Source of the DNA: Botrytis cinerea B05.10
Lineage: Eukaryota; Ascomycota; Leotiomycetes; Helotiales; Sclerotiniaceae
NCBI RefSeq assembly: GCF_000143535.2
Contig: NC_037325.1
Coordinates: 1,178,001 to 1,242,000, forward strand
Direction: 5' to 3'
Length of the DNA stretch: 64,000 bases
Of this stretch, positions 36,384 to 49,508 are shown one piece after another. The translations under genes and the position numbers were made by a program. Under the pieces are notes generated by a model. That model worked only from the letters and a program-made list of their open reading frames with translations, did not search any database and was not told where the DNA came from. Every line of letters begins with the position of its first letter. Position 1 is the first letter of the stretch.

Positions 36384-36406
36384 TTTATAATTATAATTAT
36401 AATTAT
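36384..36406. repeat. (ATTATA)n repeat
   Basis: About four AT-only units. Confidence 0.8.
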
Positions 36407-36479
36407 GCGGTGGTTACTCGGCTGAACCGGATGAAGGAAAGTTGTGCTCAAGAAATGATGTAACTAGGTAGCTAGCAGT

Positions 36480-36498
36480 CAGGCAGGCAGGCAGGCAG
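36480..36498. repeat. (GCAG)n repeat
   Basis: Four to five tetramer units. Confidence 0.85.
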
Positions 36499-37013
36499 TC
36501 TATAAGCGTGGATGTGAAAGATCTGAAGAGAATGATAGATGGTGGTGGGTGATGCATCTATTGTTATTTGAAGTTTGAATTTCGACTTTTTGCAGGCTAG
36601 GGGAAGTGAGATGATTTAGTATATCATATTGTGAATTTAGGCTGCTGATAATTCGACAATGCAATCAATAGTCGAGGTGTGGAGGTGAATTTCTTACTTC
36701 TTCACCGGGTAATCACTCTACGCTGGTCGAACGCAACCGTTATCGCCCATGGTACTTGCACAACACATTACATACACCATTTCAACATGAAGAACATCGT
36801 GTATCAATAACCAAATCCATAGAATATTCATTAAAAATCATTACACTAAATGCCCTTTGAATTCCCCGCAGCGAACAGAATAAACATCCAAAACACAGTA
36901 ATACTCCAAGACGCATGTCCAATTCCGCGTTAAAGCTTTTCTTATACCAAGTACATCATCCTCATTGTCATTATAAAACATTAGGCTAAGGCAGCTAATA
37001 AAGGTTATATTCT

Positions 37014-39706
37014 TTAAAAGGGTGCTTGTGGGTAAAATGGTGCTCCGGCAAAATCAAAGCCTGTTTCGAGGCCATTCTGAGGGTAGGGTTCTGTGAGATG
37101 TCAGTATAAGTTGCTTTTGAGCGAAAGACGTGATTGAAGGAACGAGAAGCATGTAGCGAGATGGAGGAATCAATCGATGAGTAGCAGCAAGAAATGAAAG
37201 TGAATATGAATGACTTACCCCAAAAAATCGAATCGAACAAATCCATTGGTGACATATTTAACGTCTGCTCTACAGACTGCATATCACCACTCATGTTATT
37301 CATAGGAAGTTGTTGCGCATAGTCCATACTGTGTGACTGTTAGTAAACAATTTTGGATCAAATCATCGGGAATACAGCAAACATACGGTGGTACCATCCC
37401 ATTTTGCATAGAAGCCATAGCAAGCGCAGCATTCTGTTGTTCATATTCACTTGTAGATTTAAAGTCTGGGTCCTGGATTGTCTGAGCTTCCGGGACCATG
37501 ACCGCTCGTTGTTGAATTTGTTGTTGTTCAACCACCCATCCATGATCATATATATTCTTTAGAGCAGCCAAAGCCCTTGATAGAGGTCCGCTGAGTTCAA
37601 TATCCTTATCTGATTTGGGAACGGTGGATGGCTGTTCTTTTGCTGCAGTAACCGACAGAGCACTTATCAGATCACCTTGTAGCTGTCGAACTTCCGGGTC
37701 AGTTTTCGTTTCGCCCAAGATCCCCAGAAGAACTGCAGATGAGAGGCCGTGGTAGGTGAATGCCCACGAACGTGTGGGTATGACGCTCAGTGAGTGCATT
37801 TTCAAGTACATTCTAACAGTCTCTGTGAGATTCTGTTTGCACTTTTCGGCGATGATTGCCTTCTGGTCGGAAGACATTCCATTTTCACCGCGTCGAAGAG
37901 CGGGTCGGCATAACACAGAGACGACAAAAGATGTGTGAAGACGAAGTGCAAAGTATTGTAATCTGTCCTGGACTGTCCTGCATTTATCTTTGATGCGGAG
38001 TGCTGGGAGAACTCTTTGGCGAATGTTCTCGACGTCGACTGAATTGGCGATGATTTGATTATAATCAGGCTCAGATACCGAATCATTCTTGACGAAATCC
38101 AGTACTCTTTGACATAGATGATACATAGCTTCTGTGTAGGTGAACCCCTCCGTCAAAGCGATTGGGCTTAGAGGGACTTTGCATCTTGTGATCACAGCGA
38201 TTGGGGATCTGTCAAATGACAGTGAGAGTAAACTATCTTGCCAGACGATCGTCCACCTGAAACCCGTTAGAACAGTAGCAAAAACATGACAGCGAGTAAG
38301 TGAGCATACCATAGTTTACGACGAGGTAAATCATTATCCTCGGAAGATGTGAATCTACCACTCTCGTTAGGCCCCCTATGAAGGCCTAGAGCTTGAGCAA
38401 GTCTACAAGTAAGACCGATCAATGCCCACGAAGCCTCAGCTTTCATATCATTGGCTAGAACAAATCCGAGGATTAAAAGTGCTTGCAATGAATCCAACGA
38501 TGGACGAATCAAGAAATTGGATAGCCTCAAGCAATGGAATGAAGTTTGAACTGTACTTGAGATTAGTCTTCTTCCATATTCAAAGAGAAAAGTATTCGGA
38601 TTACCAAAAGATTGTGAGGCTGCTACACGTCTGTGGTATGTAGTTTCGGCGTAGTTTGATGATACAGCAAGGACTGCGAATAGCATCCCAAGCCAGGCTG
38701 ACGATACTCCCTTCTGATTTGGACTCTTACTTTTTGCCGAACTGGCCCGATCTTCTAGATATATGCACAACTTCGTCTCAAAGTCATCAATATCAATCAG
38801 CAAGCCCCAAAAAGGCTGAACTATCTGTTTGTATATTTGGAATGATCTATGGGTATGTTAGCTGTGATTGAAACTTGCTTACATCTTCCGTGCTACTGAC
38901 TTCAAGACATCTTTGTCCGATGGCAATGCCATAGCAATGTCATGTCTTATTTTATCCATATGTTCTTTCGACATAAACGGGTACGGAGCCGTTGATATTT
39001 GTAAACCTAGTATAGGCATGATGTCTTTCCGAATGACATCGTGTTCACCTTCGCCCGGTGATGATCCAATCTGAGCCTCTTCACTCAAAAAAGCTGCGAT
39101 TGAATTCTGTCCAAGATATCGTGATTCGTTTGGATCATCTTCTTCTGTGGTGATATTAACTTCAAATTTCAATCGGGCTCACATTTATTTGGTATCAAGA
39201 ACACTTGGCCCCGACTAAGGGAGTAGAGATGGCATAGTTTCAAATAATACATTTGTCGGTATTTGAACTTCTTGGCAGAGCTGATATGAATTTGGATTTA
39301 CCTGTTGTTCTGGGCCAGCCGTCTTCTTTTCTACCAGAGTAATCACTGGCACTATCCGGGGTACGGGCTCTTTTAACTCCAGCTACTGAAGCCGTCGGTA
39401 TCGTCTTCCCGAGATCCCGATTCTTAGGATTGTACGAGCATAAGAGAGCGTGATCCCTCTTCACACAATTCTCACATGGATGTTTATTATCACATTTGAC
39501 CTTCCGTTGCCTGCAAGGCCAGCACGCGGTCCCTAAGACTTGTTTAGCAAGTTGCCAATGAAGGATTCCTGACATGCCACTATCCAGCCAAGAATGGGGA
39601 AATGATCCATCATACCATATCGAACTTTACGATGTGAGTGTATGATCCTATTGGCCTCATCAGGAGTGATGGAGGCTTCGATTGGTTCTGATGGTCCTTC
39701 ACTCAT
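37014..39706 (-). CDS. Zn2Cys6 transcription factor with Fungal_trans domain
   Basis: Fungal-specific regulator. Seven exons on the minus strand, 39706-39616, 39532-39302, 39159-38883, 38846-38310, 38256-37387, 37328-37219 and 37090-37014, give 730 aa. The zinc cluster is intact: Cys34, 37, 44, 50, 53 and 62 in the spacing C-x2-C-x6-C-x5-C-x2-C-x8-C. The middle homology domain contains GLTCRLAQALGLHRGP and, across intron 4, RRKLWWTIVWQDSLLSLSF, the hallmark Fungal_trans block. The C-terminal ~100 residues are Gln/Met/Asn-rich, with MDLFDSIFW followed by an aromatic tail (FDFAGAPFYPQAPF), a plausible activation region. Start MSEGPSEPIEASITPDEANR is on the first exon, which a naive reading misses because intron 1 falls just before the zinc cluster. 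No target can be inferred. Confidence 0.88.
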
Positions 39707-41803
39707 GGTCGTCGTGGGACAATTCCATTCAGTTCATGAAAGTAAGGTTGGGAATGCCGAGGGAATTCCGGAAAGTGCTTATCTTACTCACTCGACTCCA
39801 CAGCTAGGCGATGTTTGGTCTAGCTTCACACGTGATAGATCGCTTGGTATCGACTTGGCAATGCAACACAATGAAGGGGAAAATAAGAAGATGTTGATCT
39901 CCTCGGAGGAAAATTCGAGTAGATGGGGATAAAACGACTAGAAGGATTCAAAGACATGATAAGTCATGCGAATATGAATGATTATACAATCAGAATTATG
40001 AAAATTTTCTTCAGATCGCTCGATATACCTATCATCAGCAATCATTCGAAAATAGCCGCATAACTAGGATCCTCACATAGATTAAACTCCGAATAACGGA
40101 TTCAAGTCGGGATATGCTCTTTACCCTTCTCCCGCGTGTCCCGCTCCCTGCTTGTTCTTGATGATTGGGTAGCTGAGATTCGTTGGTCAGCCCTATGATG
40201 TTAAGTGACTTAGGTTGCATCTAAATCAGGAACAAAAGTGGTTCCTCAAATACATCTGATACTACACTCGTGTAGAAATATCTGACCAGGTGGTCTTCAA
40301 CAACATACTTTGGTTTATGATTCCAATTTCAACAAACAACTTTCGTTCTGTCCCACTCTATTGTCATGAAACTCCAGCTCACATTCATAATGTCAGTCTC
40401 CTCAGTCTCAAACAGCTTTAGGTTATCTGTCAATTGCTTTCACACTTCAGTATCCCTCATTACAGACTGATGCTATGCTTATGGACGACAATACGTCAAT
40501 TCTTGAATGGGCGAAAATGCCAGTGGGTATATGCGTCGATTTGGTCTAGCTCGTCACCCATATATAGATTAGTGCGAGGCTCCTGTTAAGTCCGAACTTA
40601 TACAAGAACTCGAATCAAGCTTTTGGTTTTATGCAACTACCTTGGTGCCTTGAAGAGTCCCGCCCACCATACAGTTTCAGATTTCTTGCATTGAGTTCTT
40701 TTTGCGGCTGTTGAAAGGTTTCTGAAAAGGTATGAGTGGTTCGAAGACCCATACTTCTGCGGTTTTCTTCAAAAATGCTAAACCATGCATCATTAATCCA
40801 TTCTTCGACTTCTAATCAAATGTTGATGCAACCTCCCTTCCCCCCCCCCCCCCCGGCACCCATTCTAGGACCTGCACTTGCGACGTAGGTCAAACTACTC
40901 AGGCAGTCTGCAGTGGCTTTTCATGCTTTGAATCGAATTGTCATATGGCATTTGTGAAAGCGATTGTCTCTTCTCGGAGTACTGGCAATCCTCCAGAACT
41001 CTCTGAAATGTAACAAAGGGTCATTCAAAAAGTCATTTTGGAGATTCTGCTATGATTCACTCCGGCATTCCAGTGTATTCAAAGTAGAGTTGAATCCTAG
41101 CTGACAGTTGACATTCTTTTCGTTGAATGATTCTGATGGAAATGTAATTGCGTTTGATTTAATGTGCAAATTTCTGTACTTGGAGGATGAATGCGATGCT
41201 TCACAAAGTCCAAGAGTACCCAACTCCTTTCTTCCTGAAAGCTCTGGTTTGTTTTTGACCAAAACATTCAGATATGCAACCAAACTCTTTCACATACGTC
41301 ATTATTTGACGACGAAGCCTTGATTGGCCAGAATAGTAGCTTCGTCTGGCTCAACTTCGGTCCAAAGGGGGGAATCTCAGCCTTACAGCTTTATTTGACA
41401 ATTTGACATGCAAGACGTTCAATATCGGTAGTATTTTACTCGTTAATCACATTATTGCCTATTCTTTGCATTAGAGTATATCTAGAAGCAATGTACAAGA
41501 TATCAAACCTCAACAATCACAATTGGATCTCAAGTGGGATATTGCAATTATGAATCCCACATACACCATGTTGACACCATTCAAAATTTCTTAAAGTATT
41601 TTCTGTCTTGTTCACTCGAAGATTCACACCTTGAATACTTCCCCTACTTGCATCTTTCTCTCTCTCAGATTCCTATATAAAGCCTGCTTCTTCCTGGTTT
41701 TCTCCTCTTCTTCATTCAACAGATACCGGACATCGACAGGACCTCATTTCACTATTTTCAGACACGGACTAACCAATAAATAAGACACCAAAGATCAATC
41801 GCC
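39707..41803. other. Intergenic between divergent genes
   Basis: About 2.1 kb between the Zn2Cys6 start and the start of the orphan 385-aa gene. No supported gene. A 15-base C run sits near 40840-40854. The right end has a TATA box (listed). A long promoter is usual for a regulator gene, but most of this stretch is unexplained. Confidence 0.55.
41674..41682 (+). promoter_or_regulatory. TATA box of the orphan gene
   Basis: TATATAAAG about 120 bp before the ATG at 41804, followed by a CT-rich stretch (TTCTCCTCTTCTTC) typical of fungal transcription start regions. It is the clearest core promoter in the window and suggests a well-expressed or inducible gene. Confidence 0.6.
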
Positions 41804-42961
41804 ATGTCTTCCAGAGACATTTATAACAAGGCAACAGTCTACAGCCCTGTAGACACTCGCACCAACCCCCCTCAAAATAGCAGTCCTTCCAATAAGCTTT
41901 CTTCCTTCAATCGGCCATCCTCTTCTACCATCCCAAAAGCATACACTACACTCGAAAGAGACAATAAATCGACAAATAAATGTTTGTCTCAACAGCATAC
42001 CTTACTTCAAAGAGATGGGCAGGCGTCTTCTTCCCGTGGACACACTTCAAGTTCTCATGATCGCACTCAGCTCAACAGAGACCAACAATCATCGTCAGGC
42101 TCAAGACGGCCCAGCATGATGCGCGCAGCAACAACTGCTCCTCCAGATGCGAAGAGCAAGTTTAAGTCTCAGCATGATGTTAAAATGGCCTCTCAACAAG
42201 TCAGATATCATGAGATGAATTACGAAGAGAAGAAGAAACAGGACGAATGGGTCAGTAATTTCATCGTTTATGCTGGACCATGCCCTGCTGGGTTCAGCTG
42301 GGAGCGTGTCAAGTATGGATATGTCTGTAATGGCGGGAATCATTTGTGTACCGATGACCTTCTGGCTGAAGGTAAGGGCGGATTTTACATGGGAACTCTC
42401 GATGCTGGATGGTGGGGCCCAATATATGACTCAGGCAACCATTTACGATTGCAATATGCAAAGAATATAGTTCTAGAGTATGCCAAGAAACACGGATTAG
42501 ACCCAACAGTCGCCCCCGTCGTCCCACCACCTAATATACCAGCAAGTCATGAAGTTCACCCAGGAATTGCAAAAGCACTGGCAGGCCAGGGACATATGCC
42601 ACAAGCTTGTCCAGTTGAAGATTTCCTTCTACAATTCCAGCTAGTAGGCGAATTTGAGAGAAGTATGGGACTTGGAAACAACTCTAGGTCCTCTCACCAT
42701 ATTTCTGGAGTATCAAGTCACTATACGTCAAATGGTCATCGATCATCAAGTGGATATCTCTCATCTAGTAGACATCACTCATCCGGAGGAACACCTCAGC
42801 TAAGCACCCTCTATGGACCAGGCGGTCTACCAAATAGACTTGCAATGGGCACGCGCTATGGCTCTGTATCCCAGGGAGGTCAATTCTCGCACGGATATCT
42901 ACCAGCTGCTTATTCCAATGATCCACATGGACAAGGGCCATTAGGAAGCCGCAAACATTAA
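41804..42961 (+). CDS. Orphan 385-aa protein with a central Cys domain
   Basis: I do not recognise this protein. Single exon. Residues 1-130 are disordered and Ser/Thr-rich and contain three spaced copies of a short motif, roughly T-x-L-x-R-D-x-x-S (TTLERDNKST, TLLQRDGQAS, TQLNRDQQSS). A compact central domain (about 135-230) begins after a charged helix (YEEKKKQDEWVSNF). It carries Cys160, Cys175 and Cys182 with many Gly/Trp/Tyr (CPAGFSWERVKYGYVC, then GGFYMGTLDAGWWGP). The last ~110 residues are Ser/His/Gly-rich. No signal peptide or membrane segment is seen. A clear TATA box and clean single frame support expression. It is probably lineage-restricted; function unknown. Confidence 0.7.
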   Translation: MSSRDIYNKATVYSPVDTRTNPPQNSSPSNKLSSFNRPSSSTIPKAYTTLERDNKSTNKCLSQQHTLLQRDGQASSSRGHTSSSHDRTQLNRDQQSSSGSRRPSMMRAATTAPPDAKSKFKSQHDVKMASQQVRYHEMNYEEKKKQDEWVSNFIVYAGPCPAGFSWERVKYGYVCNGGNHLCTDDLLAEGKGGFYMGTLDAGWWGPIYDSGNHLRLQYAKNIVLEYAKKHGLDPTVAPVVPPPNIPASHEVHPGIAKALAGQGHMPQACPVEDFLLQFQLVGEFERSMGLGNNSRSSHHISGVSSHYTSNGHRSSSGYLSSSRHHSSGGTPQLSTLYGPGGLPNRLAMGTRYGSVSQGGQFSHGYLPAAYSNDPHGQGPLGSRKH

Positions 42962-45780
42962 GCCTGATTCGGCGGAGGAAGGAATCTGTGTATTACGCTA
43001 TACTACGTTCTAGGGAATACTAGATGACAGTAATGATAATGACGATGCGTGACTTTAGCTAAGGACATACTTAGATGACAGATAGTTTAATGCGAGGTTT
43101 TATATCAAGATAATGGAAAATGGGAATATGCGTATGAAACGTGAACGCAACTGTGAATATCTTGACGAAAACTATCTGTCGTTTCCCAGTTTCCGTCTCA
43201 TTCACATTCATACCTCTTAAATAGGCATTCAGTTCTAATCCAAACACTTGAGACGAAACTCCCTTTCCGGATCCCTACACATTCTCCGCGTGATCGAGAC
43301 AGTCTTCCCAATTTCCAACCATCTTTAAAGGGACATCGCTAACGCTGGCTATTTGTATATTTTCCTATTCTATCATGGCCATTTTATTCGAATGCGGGTG
43401 TACATTTTGCTGCAGCTTGCAAGATTTGCTCATGGGATTACATTCGAGTGCATCAGCTACACACCTGATGATTCGGATCTAAGCGGGTTCTCTTTAATTA
43501 TGGGAGAGATTGTGGTAGTTGTAGTATCGGACGAGAAGTGAATACAGATTGTGGGAATGTGAGAATGTGATTTAACTTTGGTTATACATAGAGACAGTGA
43601 TGAAACTGTGGCACTGAAGTTTCTTAGGAAACGAACTGACGCAGAAGAGTGGCAAGAGCGAAGAAAAGAATGACGAGGTAAATTTGTTACATTCCGTGTA
43701 AAAACTCAACGAATGATGTCGCCAGACTCGGAGAGAAAGTCAGATCACTGAAATTATGTAAAGGTCTTTTGCTCTCGAGAAGAAAAAGTACTAATATTTG
43801 AAAACAGGGCTGAAATGCGCTGCGCGCAATGCTTCATTCATGTAGAAGTTGTTGAAATTTATCTGTGACTATTGATTATACAAAGATCGATTATTCAACA
43901 GCAAAATGTGACGGACTGCGCTGCTTCAAAAGTCCCACCAGCTGGATCCTGTGGCGATAAATTCGATACGAGTGATTACTAGGGCCTCACACTTGCTGAG
44001 AAGAGGAAGTAAAGATTATAACCAGAAGTTGGTGCGAAATCATCCGCCAACGACTTTGGGATCGTTTCCTAGCCTCAAAATGGTCAAGAATACCATGGAA
44101 TTGCCAATACGAGAAGATCTCTGGGATTTCAGACGCTGAAGGGTTTGGGAATTACATTGGCTGCAAACATGTTGATTTTGATATACCAGAATACAGCATT
44201 TCTCTACATTCTATTCATCCTACATGGCCGTCCAAACATCAGATAGAATTCACAATAGACGTTTTAAACTTCCATCAACAATAGTGCCTAGTCAGAACAG
44301 CTTTGGATGCGACTATTTGATTACTGGTATTACTCTAAGTATCAATAATCTTTTAATGACATGCATTGTACCGGGCGGTAGGTATCTAAGCTGGGAATAT
44401 TGAAGAAGAAGTTGGACGTGAAGCACCTACTCAATGACTTTTGCTTTGCTTAGTAGTGTTGGCCGTACTTGATTGGATGACGGTACAACTAAGCTTGAGA
44501 AAGACTCGAGTCATCTGGTCGCTGTGAAGATGTACCTGCCAATACTAGAGTGATTGGGGATGCAGAAGATCGTTGTATCCGCCAGTTGTCGAGGAAGGCT
44601 GTCGACCAGTATGAGCATGGTATAATGTAGTGCCTCGGTCTATTCACGACAATGATGACCTCGGCATAGATTTTTGGGCAAATCTGCTTTTTACATCAGT
44701 TCTCCGATCGACGAAACCCCGCCTGCTGCCTGACGCAATCTCTGGTGGATACTACACACCCTCAACTTGATCACTGACTCTGAAAATTTGATATTGAAAG
44801 ATACCGCGAGTCCCGACCATCGATTTGATCAGGTATACCTTCATCAACCAAGGATTTGATAACCCATCAGCTTTTCCCCTAATCTCCTGCCACATGCGTG
44901 TCATGTGTATCTATGATGAGATCCTCAAGCACATATATGCATGTGTTACCAGAAGAGGCAAACCGCCTAATCCCAAACAAGCAGCTTTAACAAAATCCTG
45001 GGTTTGGATTGGCACTTACGTACCTGCCCTATCTGCTGCAATTTCATTGCCACTGCTATCACTGGCAGATCTAGAACTTCTAGCACCAGGGTATGTTACC
45101 AAACTTTGGAAGAACAACAACATTCCTTCTGCTCATGATAATTGTGAAACCAGTGCCGGATTTCCTAGTGCGATTTCTAAGCTTCTCTTAACGATAGTGG
45201 AAACGATTAAGACGAGACCAGGAGGTTCCATAGCTGGACATGAGGAATATCAAGGTAATCCTGGATGACCTGGACTTTTAATGCTATATTGTAAGCTAGA
45301 TTTGGGACACCAGGGAGAGAAAATCAAGGTGCGTGCCGTCTAGATTCTACCCTGATATGAAGACTTCAAATCGTACTGGTTGTATAGAATCTTGCGTGCT
45401 CCTTCCTATGTGGTCGTCCTTGTCGCCTGTCAATTTGGGTCTCAAGTTCTGAATCTGGGTCTTGTGTATTGTATGGAAATCTTGGTTGGGAATTCGCTTT
45501 TGCGGCGTCGTAAATCATGATCAGGTCAATATTATAAAAACAATTTTCGCCTTGGGCGTGATAAGCGGCGGACGGTCAGCGGAGGATCAACGGAGGTTGA
45601 TGTTTATCTCCGTGCAAATATCCAGGAATCATTCAGCCGTCCCTGGTCTTCATCACGTGAAACCCGCTGTCCTGCGAGGCAACCAGTCAGCCAATTAATC
45701 TGTTTACCATCTTCCATTCTCCTCCATTTTGAAGATTGCCCGGTACATCATCAGCGACACGCTAATATTGCTCGAGTATC
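42962..45780. other. Long intergenic stretch
   Basis: About 2.8 kb with no supported gene except a doubtful 147-codon frame at 44825-45268 (listed). The rest has only short frames and no clear repeat. It could contain decayed genes, promoter of the second Zn2Cys6 gene, or non-coding RNA. Confidence 0.5.
44825..45268 (+). other. Doubtful 147-codon open frame
   Basis: An uninterrupted frame whose middle is hydrophobic (GTYVPALSAAISLPLLSLADL). It has no recognisable domain, no clear promoter and no splice partners I could join. It may be a gene relic or chance. Confidence 0.2.
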
Positions 45781-48432
45781 ATGGCTGATATTGTACCCCC
45801 AACGGCTTCAGAACTGCCAGGAACTGTATCTCAACCATCCCCCCTCAAAGACAATACAGGGGGTAATTCACAGGAAAAGAAGATTCCATCCAGAGCAAGT
45901 CGGCAAAGATTCAAGCCACAATTATCATGCACCTTTTGCAGAGCACGAAAGTATGCAATTAAGATCCGATCTACTCCATATTGACCTTGCACTAACCCAA
46001 CTAGACTAAAATGCGACCGCAACTCCCCTTGCAATAACTGCTCTAAGAGAGACTTGTCTTCATCATGCACATATATCCACAATTCACGTGAGAAGATATC
46101 TCATGCCCAGAGGACCAGAGGAAAACCGAAAGATGTTCAAGACCGAATCCAACACCTAGAGGAGCTAGTCGTGACGTTGATGAATCAAGCCAAAGATACA
46201 ACGGCCCCATCGGAACCAGATATCTTACCCGGCTTTCAAAGCTCTACAATCAAGCCCCGAGAACTTTCATGGCCTGATGATGCTACGGTGTCTGAGAGCG
46301 TGGACTCAATTGGACGTATATCTGTCCAAGATGAGCGGCAGAGTTACGTGGGCGAGTCTCATTGGGCGGCGATACTCGAGAATGTATGTTTCCATCTTCA
46401 TACAAGCCCAGAAGTATCTGACAATGCTACAGATAGCTGGATTGAAAGAATCATTAGGATCTGAGGAGTGGCCACATGGTACATCGCGTGGAAAGAACAC
46501 TTACAAAGGGCCTGAGCTACTTCTTGGAGACAATAGAACTGCCTCAAGGGAATCTATTCTTGCTTGTCTCCCGTCGGAAGCTTTGGTGAACAATTTGGTC
46601 GATCGCTACTTCACTACAATTGACGCTTGCTGTAAGATAAACACTTTGTGAAGATGGGATTGAACGCTAAATATATATATATATATAGTTATGAATCATG
46701 CCCCAACTTTTAGAAAGGAGGTAAGAATCTTTCTTATGTAAAAATTAGCTCATTCTTTAATTCTTTTGTAGTATGCTGAGTTTTGGGATAATCCCGACTC
46801 AAAATCCATTTCCTGGATTGGATTGTTATTTTCCATAATATGCCTTGCCGCAAACTTTGAATTGAGAACAGGAGATGCTCCAATAGCCGCACTGTCAACA
46901 TCGGCTATACGCGACACAGAACAGCGGATTAGGATATATCGCGAGAAAACGGTACAATGCCTTGTGAATAGCAATTACACGGAGCCTGGTCCGCACACTG
47001 TTGAAACTCTCTTACTTTACTATTTCAGTGAGCACTTTCAAACTAAGGACACAATCTTCGGATCTTGGATGGTTTTGGGGATGATTGTCCGTGCAGGAAT
47101 GCGATTGGGTATGCATCGGGATGCCTCACACTATCCCAGCATATCGGTTTTTCGCGGTGAGATGCAACGTCGCGTATGGGGCATAATACTAGTTCTCGAT
47201 ATTCAAATTTCATGTCAAATTGGGCTTCCTCGAATGGTAAGCGAAGGGATGTATGATACGAAGCCTGCCAGTCACCTCTTAGACGAAGATCTCTTCGAAG
47301 ATATGGTGGCACTGCCTCCCGCCAGATTGGAATACGAATCGTCTCCTGTAGGCCACGTACTTTTTAAACATCGTCTTCTTTTAGTATTTGGAAAAATATT
47401 TGACGCGTCAAATCTTGTCACTCCTATTCACTATGATGAAGTTATGAGGCTTGAAAAATTGCTCTTTGACGCTCTTGGAGAAATTCCAGAGTTTTTCCGA
47501 GCCAGATCCATCCATGATCTCGATAGCGGTTCTCCCAAGTTAAGAGTGAGGAGGTTCTTAATTGAAATGGCTTACCTAAAAGCACGTTGCTATCTTCATC
47601 GTAAATTTCTCTCGGAAGCCGGATCATTGCAAAAACACTCTTACTCTGTCAAAGCGTGCGTCGATTCTTCAATGATGATTCTACAATATCAAAGTTACAT
47701 GACCAACGAGATAGCTCAGGGTTGTTCGCTAAACGGCATTAAATGGGTTACATCTTCTTTAATGACTTACGATTTTCTCTTAGCCGCAACACTTCTTTGC
47801 CTTTATCTTGGGCAATTGATGGCTGCAGAGGAACAATCTGTGGATACCAGCCTTCGGAACTTTCCAATCGACTGGACTATAAGAGATATTTTGCATGCTT
47901 TGTCAAAATCTTACCAAATATGGAACAATCCTGATAAATCATCGGAAGATACCATGAAATTTTCGAAGGTGCTCAAGGCCATGCTAAGAAAAGTTGATCA
48001 TTGGTCTACCGTAAATAAAGTCCAGGGCGAGGTTGCAAAGGAGAGGACGAGCGAACCTAACTCTAATATCTCATTCGCTGAGCATCGCGAGATTCTTTCC
48101 GCTTCTATCACACACGAAAGCCGTCTTCCAATTTATTCTGCTTCAAATACGTATGCTTTGCAACTAAGTAACTTCGAAGAAAGCCCAAGTGACTCTCCTA
48201 CATCAAACATCGGTATGATAGGAGACATTCTGAATGATCCGACTGGTCTCGATTGGGTAAGTGACTGTTGATAATCCGTCGAATACATACTGATCAAGAC
48301 AAACAGAGTCTATGGGATAGCAATTTTCAAGGGAGCAGCAATTTCATTGATACATCGGCTCCGCTATATTCTTCCGATCCGTACTTTCCTTTTCAGGCAG
48401 CTGGATTTGAGTCCAATTTGGACGGCAGTTGA
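45781..48432 (+). CDS. Zn2Cys6 transcription factor, upstream of oxalate decarboxylase
   Basis: Six exons, 45781-45950, 46005-46383, 46433-46631, 46689-46720, 46772-48256 and 48307-48432, give 796 aa. The zinc cluster is intact: Cys50, 53, 60, 66, 69 and 78 in C-x2-C-x6-C-x5-C-x2-C-x8-C spacing, with intron 1 inside it at Lys57, a common position. A leucine-rich dimer helix follows (DVQDRIQHLEELVVTLMNQ, about 99-117). The Fungal_trans region includes TVETLLLYYFSEHF, GMIVRAGMRLGMHRDASHYP and FRGEMQRRVWGIILVLDIQI. The C-terminal tail is acidic and Ser-rich. Intron 3 ends in a TA repeat (about 46672-46687). It is followed 1.08 kb later, same strand, by the oxalate decarboxylase, which makes that gene a possible target (inference). 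Confidence 0.88.
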
Positions 48433-49508
48433 TGATCACTAATTAATCCCCAACATTGGCCGATTACCAATGCATGGCTTGTCCAAAGCTTATGTACAGG
48501 TCGCAGCCAAAAATTGGGCTTCCCAAGAAAGCTTAAAGGTTTCCAATGCAACGTGGGTGGGGGGATTTTATTATTGGTTGGATGCCCCTGTCTGATATTC
48601 GCTTATTTTATAGCCTGGGCGAGATTACGAATAACTGGAAGACTAGTAAGTTAAATTCTACCGGTTCCCACACCACCATTCTAATAAAATTGATTCTAAA
48701 AGACTGTGCCTCAACAAGCGATGATATATGACGAGTGCGATTAGTTGTCACACGAATTGCTAAGCACTGAAGCGGCAGGTAGATGACCGGCTGATTGTTG
48801 GACACTGCTTGAAATAGTCAGGTGGTGTTTCGCGATAGTGTCTCTAGAATCAAGAAGGTCTGAACTGCTGATAACGGACTTGATGCCGATCTTTCGAAGC
48901 TCATCGTCTCCTTCAAGTGGTCGGATACATGTCAAATGGTTTGTCGCGCAACATTGATGCAACGCGATGTTGGCTATGCGCAGAGCTATCACAGATTCTC
49001 ACATATTATAACTCTATCTTTAAGCATATTCATGGGTTCTAGATGTAGTTTCAATTTACAGGGATGAAAATCTGGGGAATACTAGCCATTTTACCTTGCC
49101 TCACCCGCATCAAACGCGTGTCCATCATGAAAGAAATGAAATTGCACCCCATACTTCCAAAAAATACCGAATCTTCCCAATCTATCACCGATCTATGACC
49201 GAAAACGAGGTCAAACTTCACTGATGTGACGCCGTCGTTGTTGGAAAAACATTGCCAAGAAACTGCCAGCCATCCTTAGAATATGTATCTTGGCCTGAAA
49301 TGGTGCTCTGCCCGTATAGACAGCGTCGGATCGGTGAAATGACGATGAAGGAGGGATAATCGAGAGGATTTAGAATAGAAGGAGGTGTGTTTGCTTGAGA
49401 GATAAAAAGGTATGTGTCCGGATCGTTTTGCACAGCTTTATTTGAAGCAGACTCAATCTTCTTTCCCAAAACATCACTTCCAGCTTTCACAGCGAAGATC
49501 CTCCAAAC
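48433..49508. other. Intergenic: promoter of oxalate decarboxylase
   Basis: About 1.08 kb with no supported gene. GATAAAAAGG near 49400 could serve as the TATA region, about 110 bp before the start codon. Confidence 0.5.

Larger units (their letters stand above)
35255..37013. other. Intergenic with several microsatellites
   Basis: About 1.76 kb between the 3' ends of the Spo12-like gene and the first Zn2Cys6 gene. No supported gene. Contains TCTAC, ATTATA and GCAG tandem repeats (listed) and otherwise nothing I can interpret. Confidence 0.6.
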
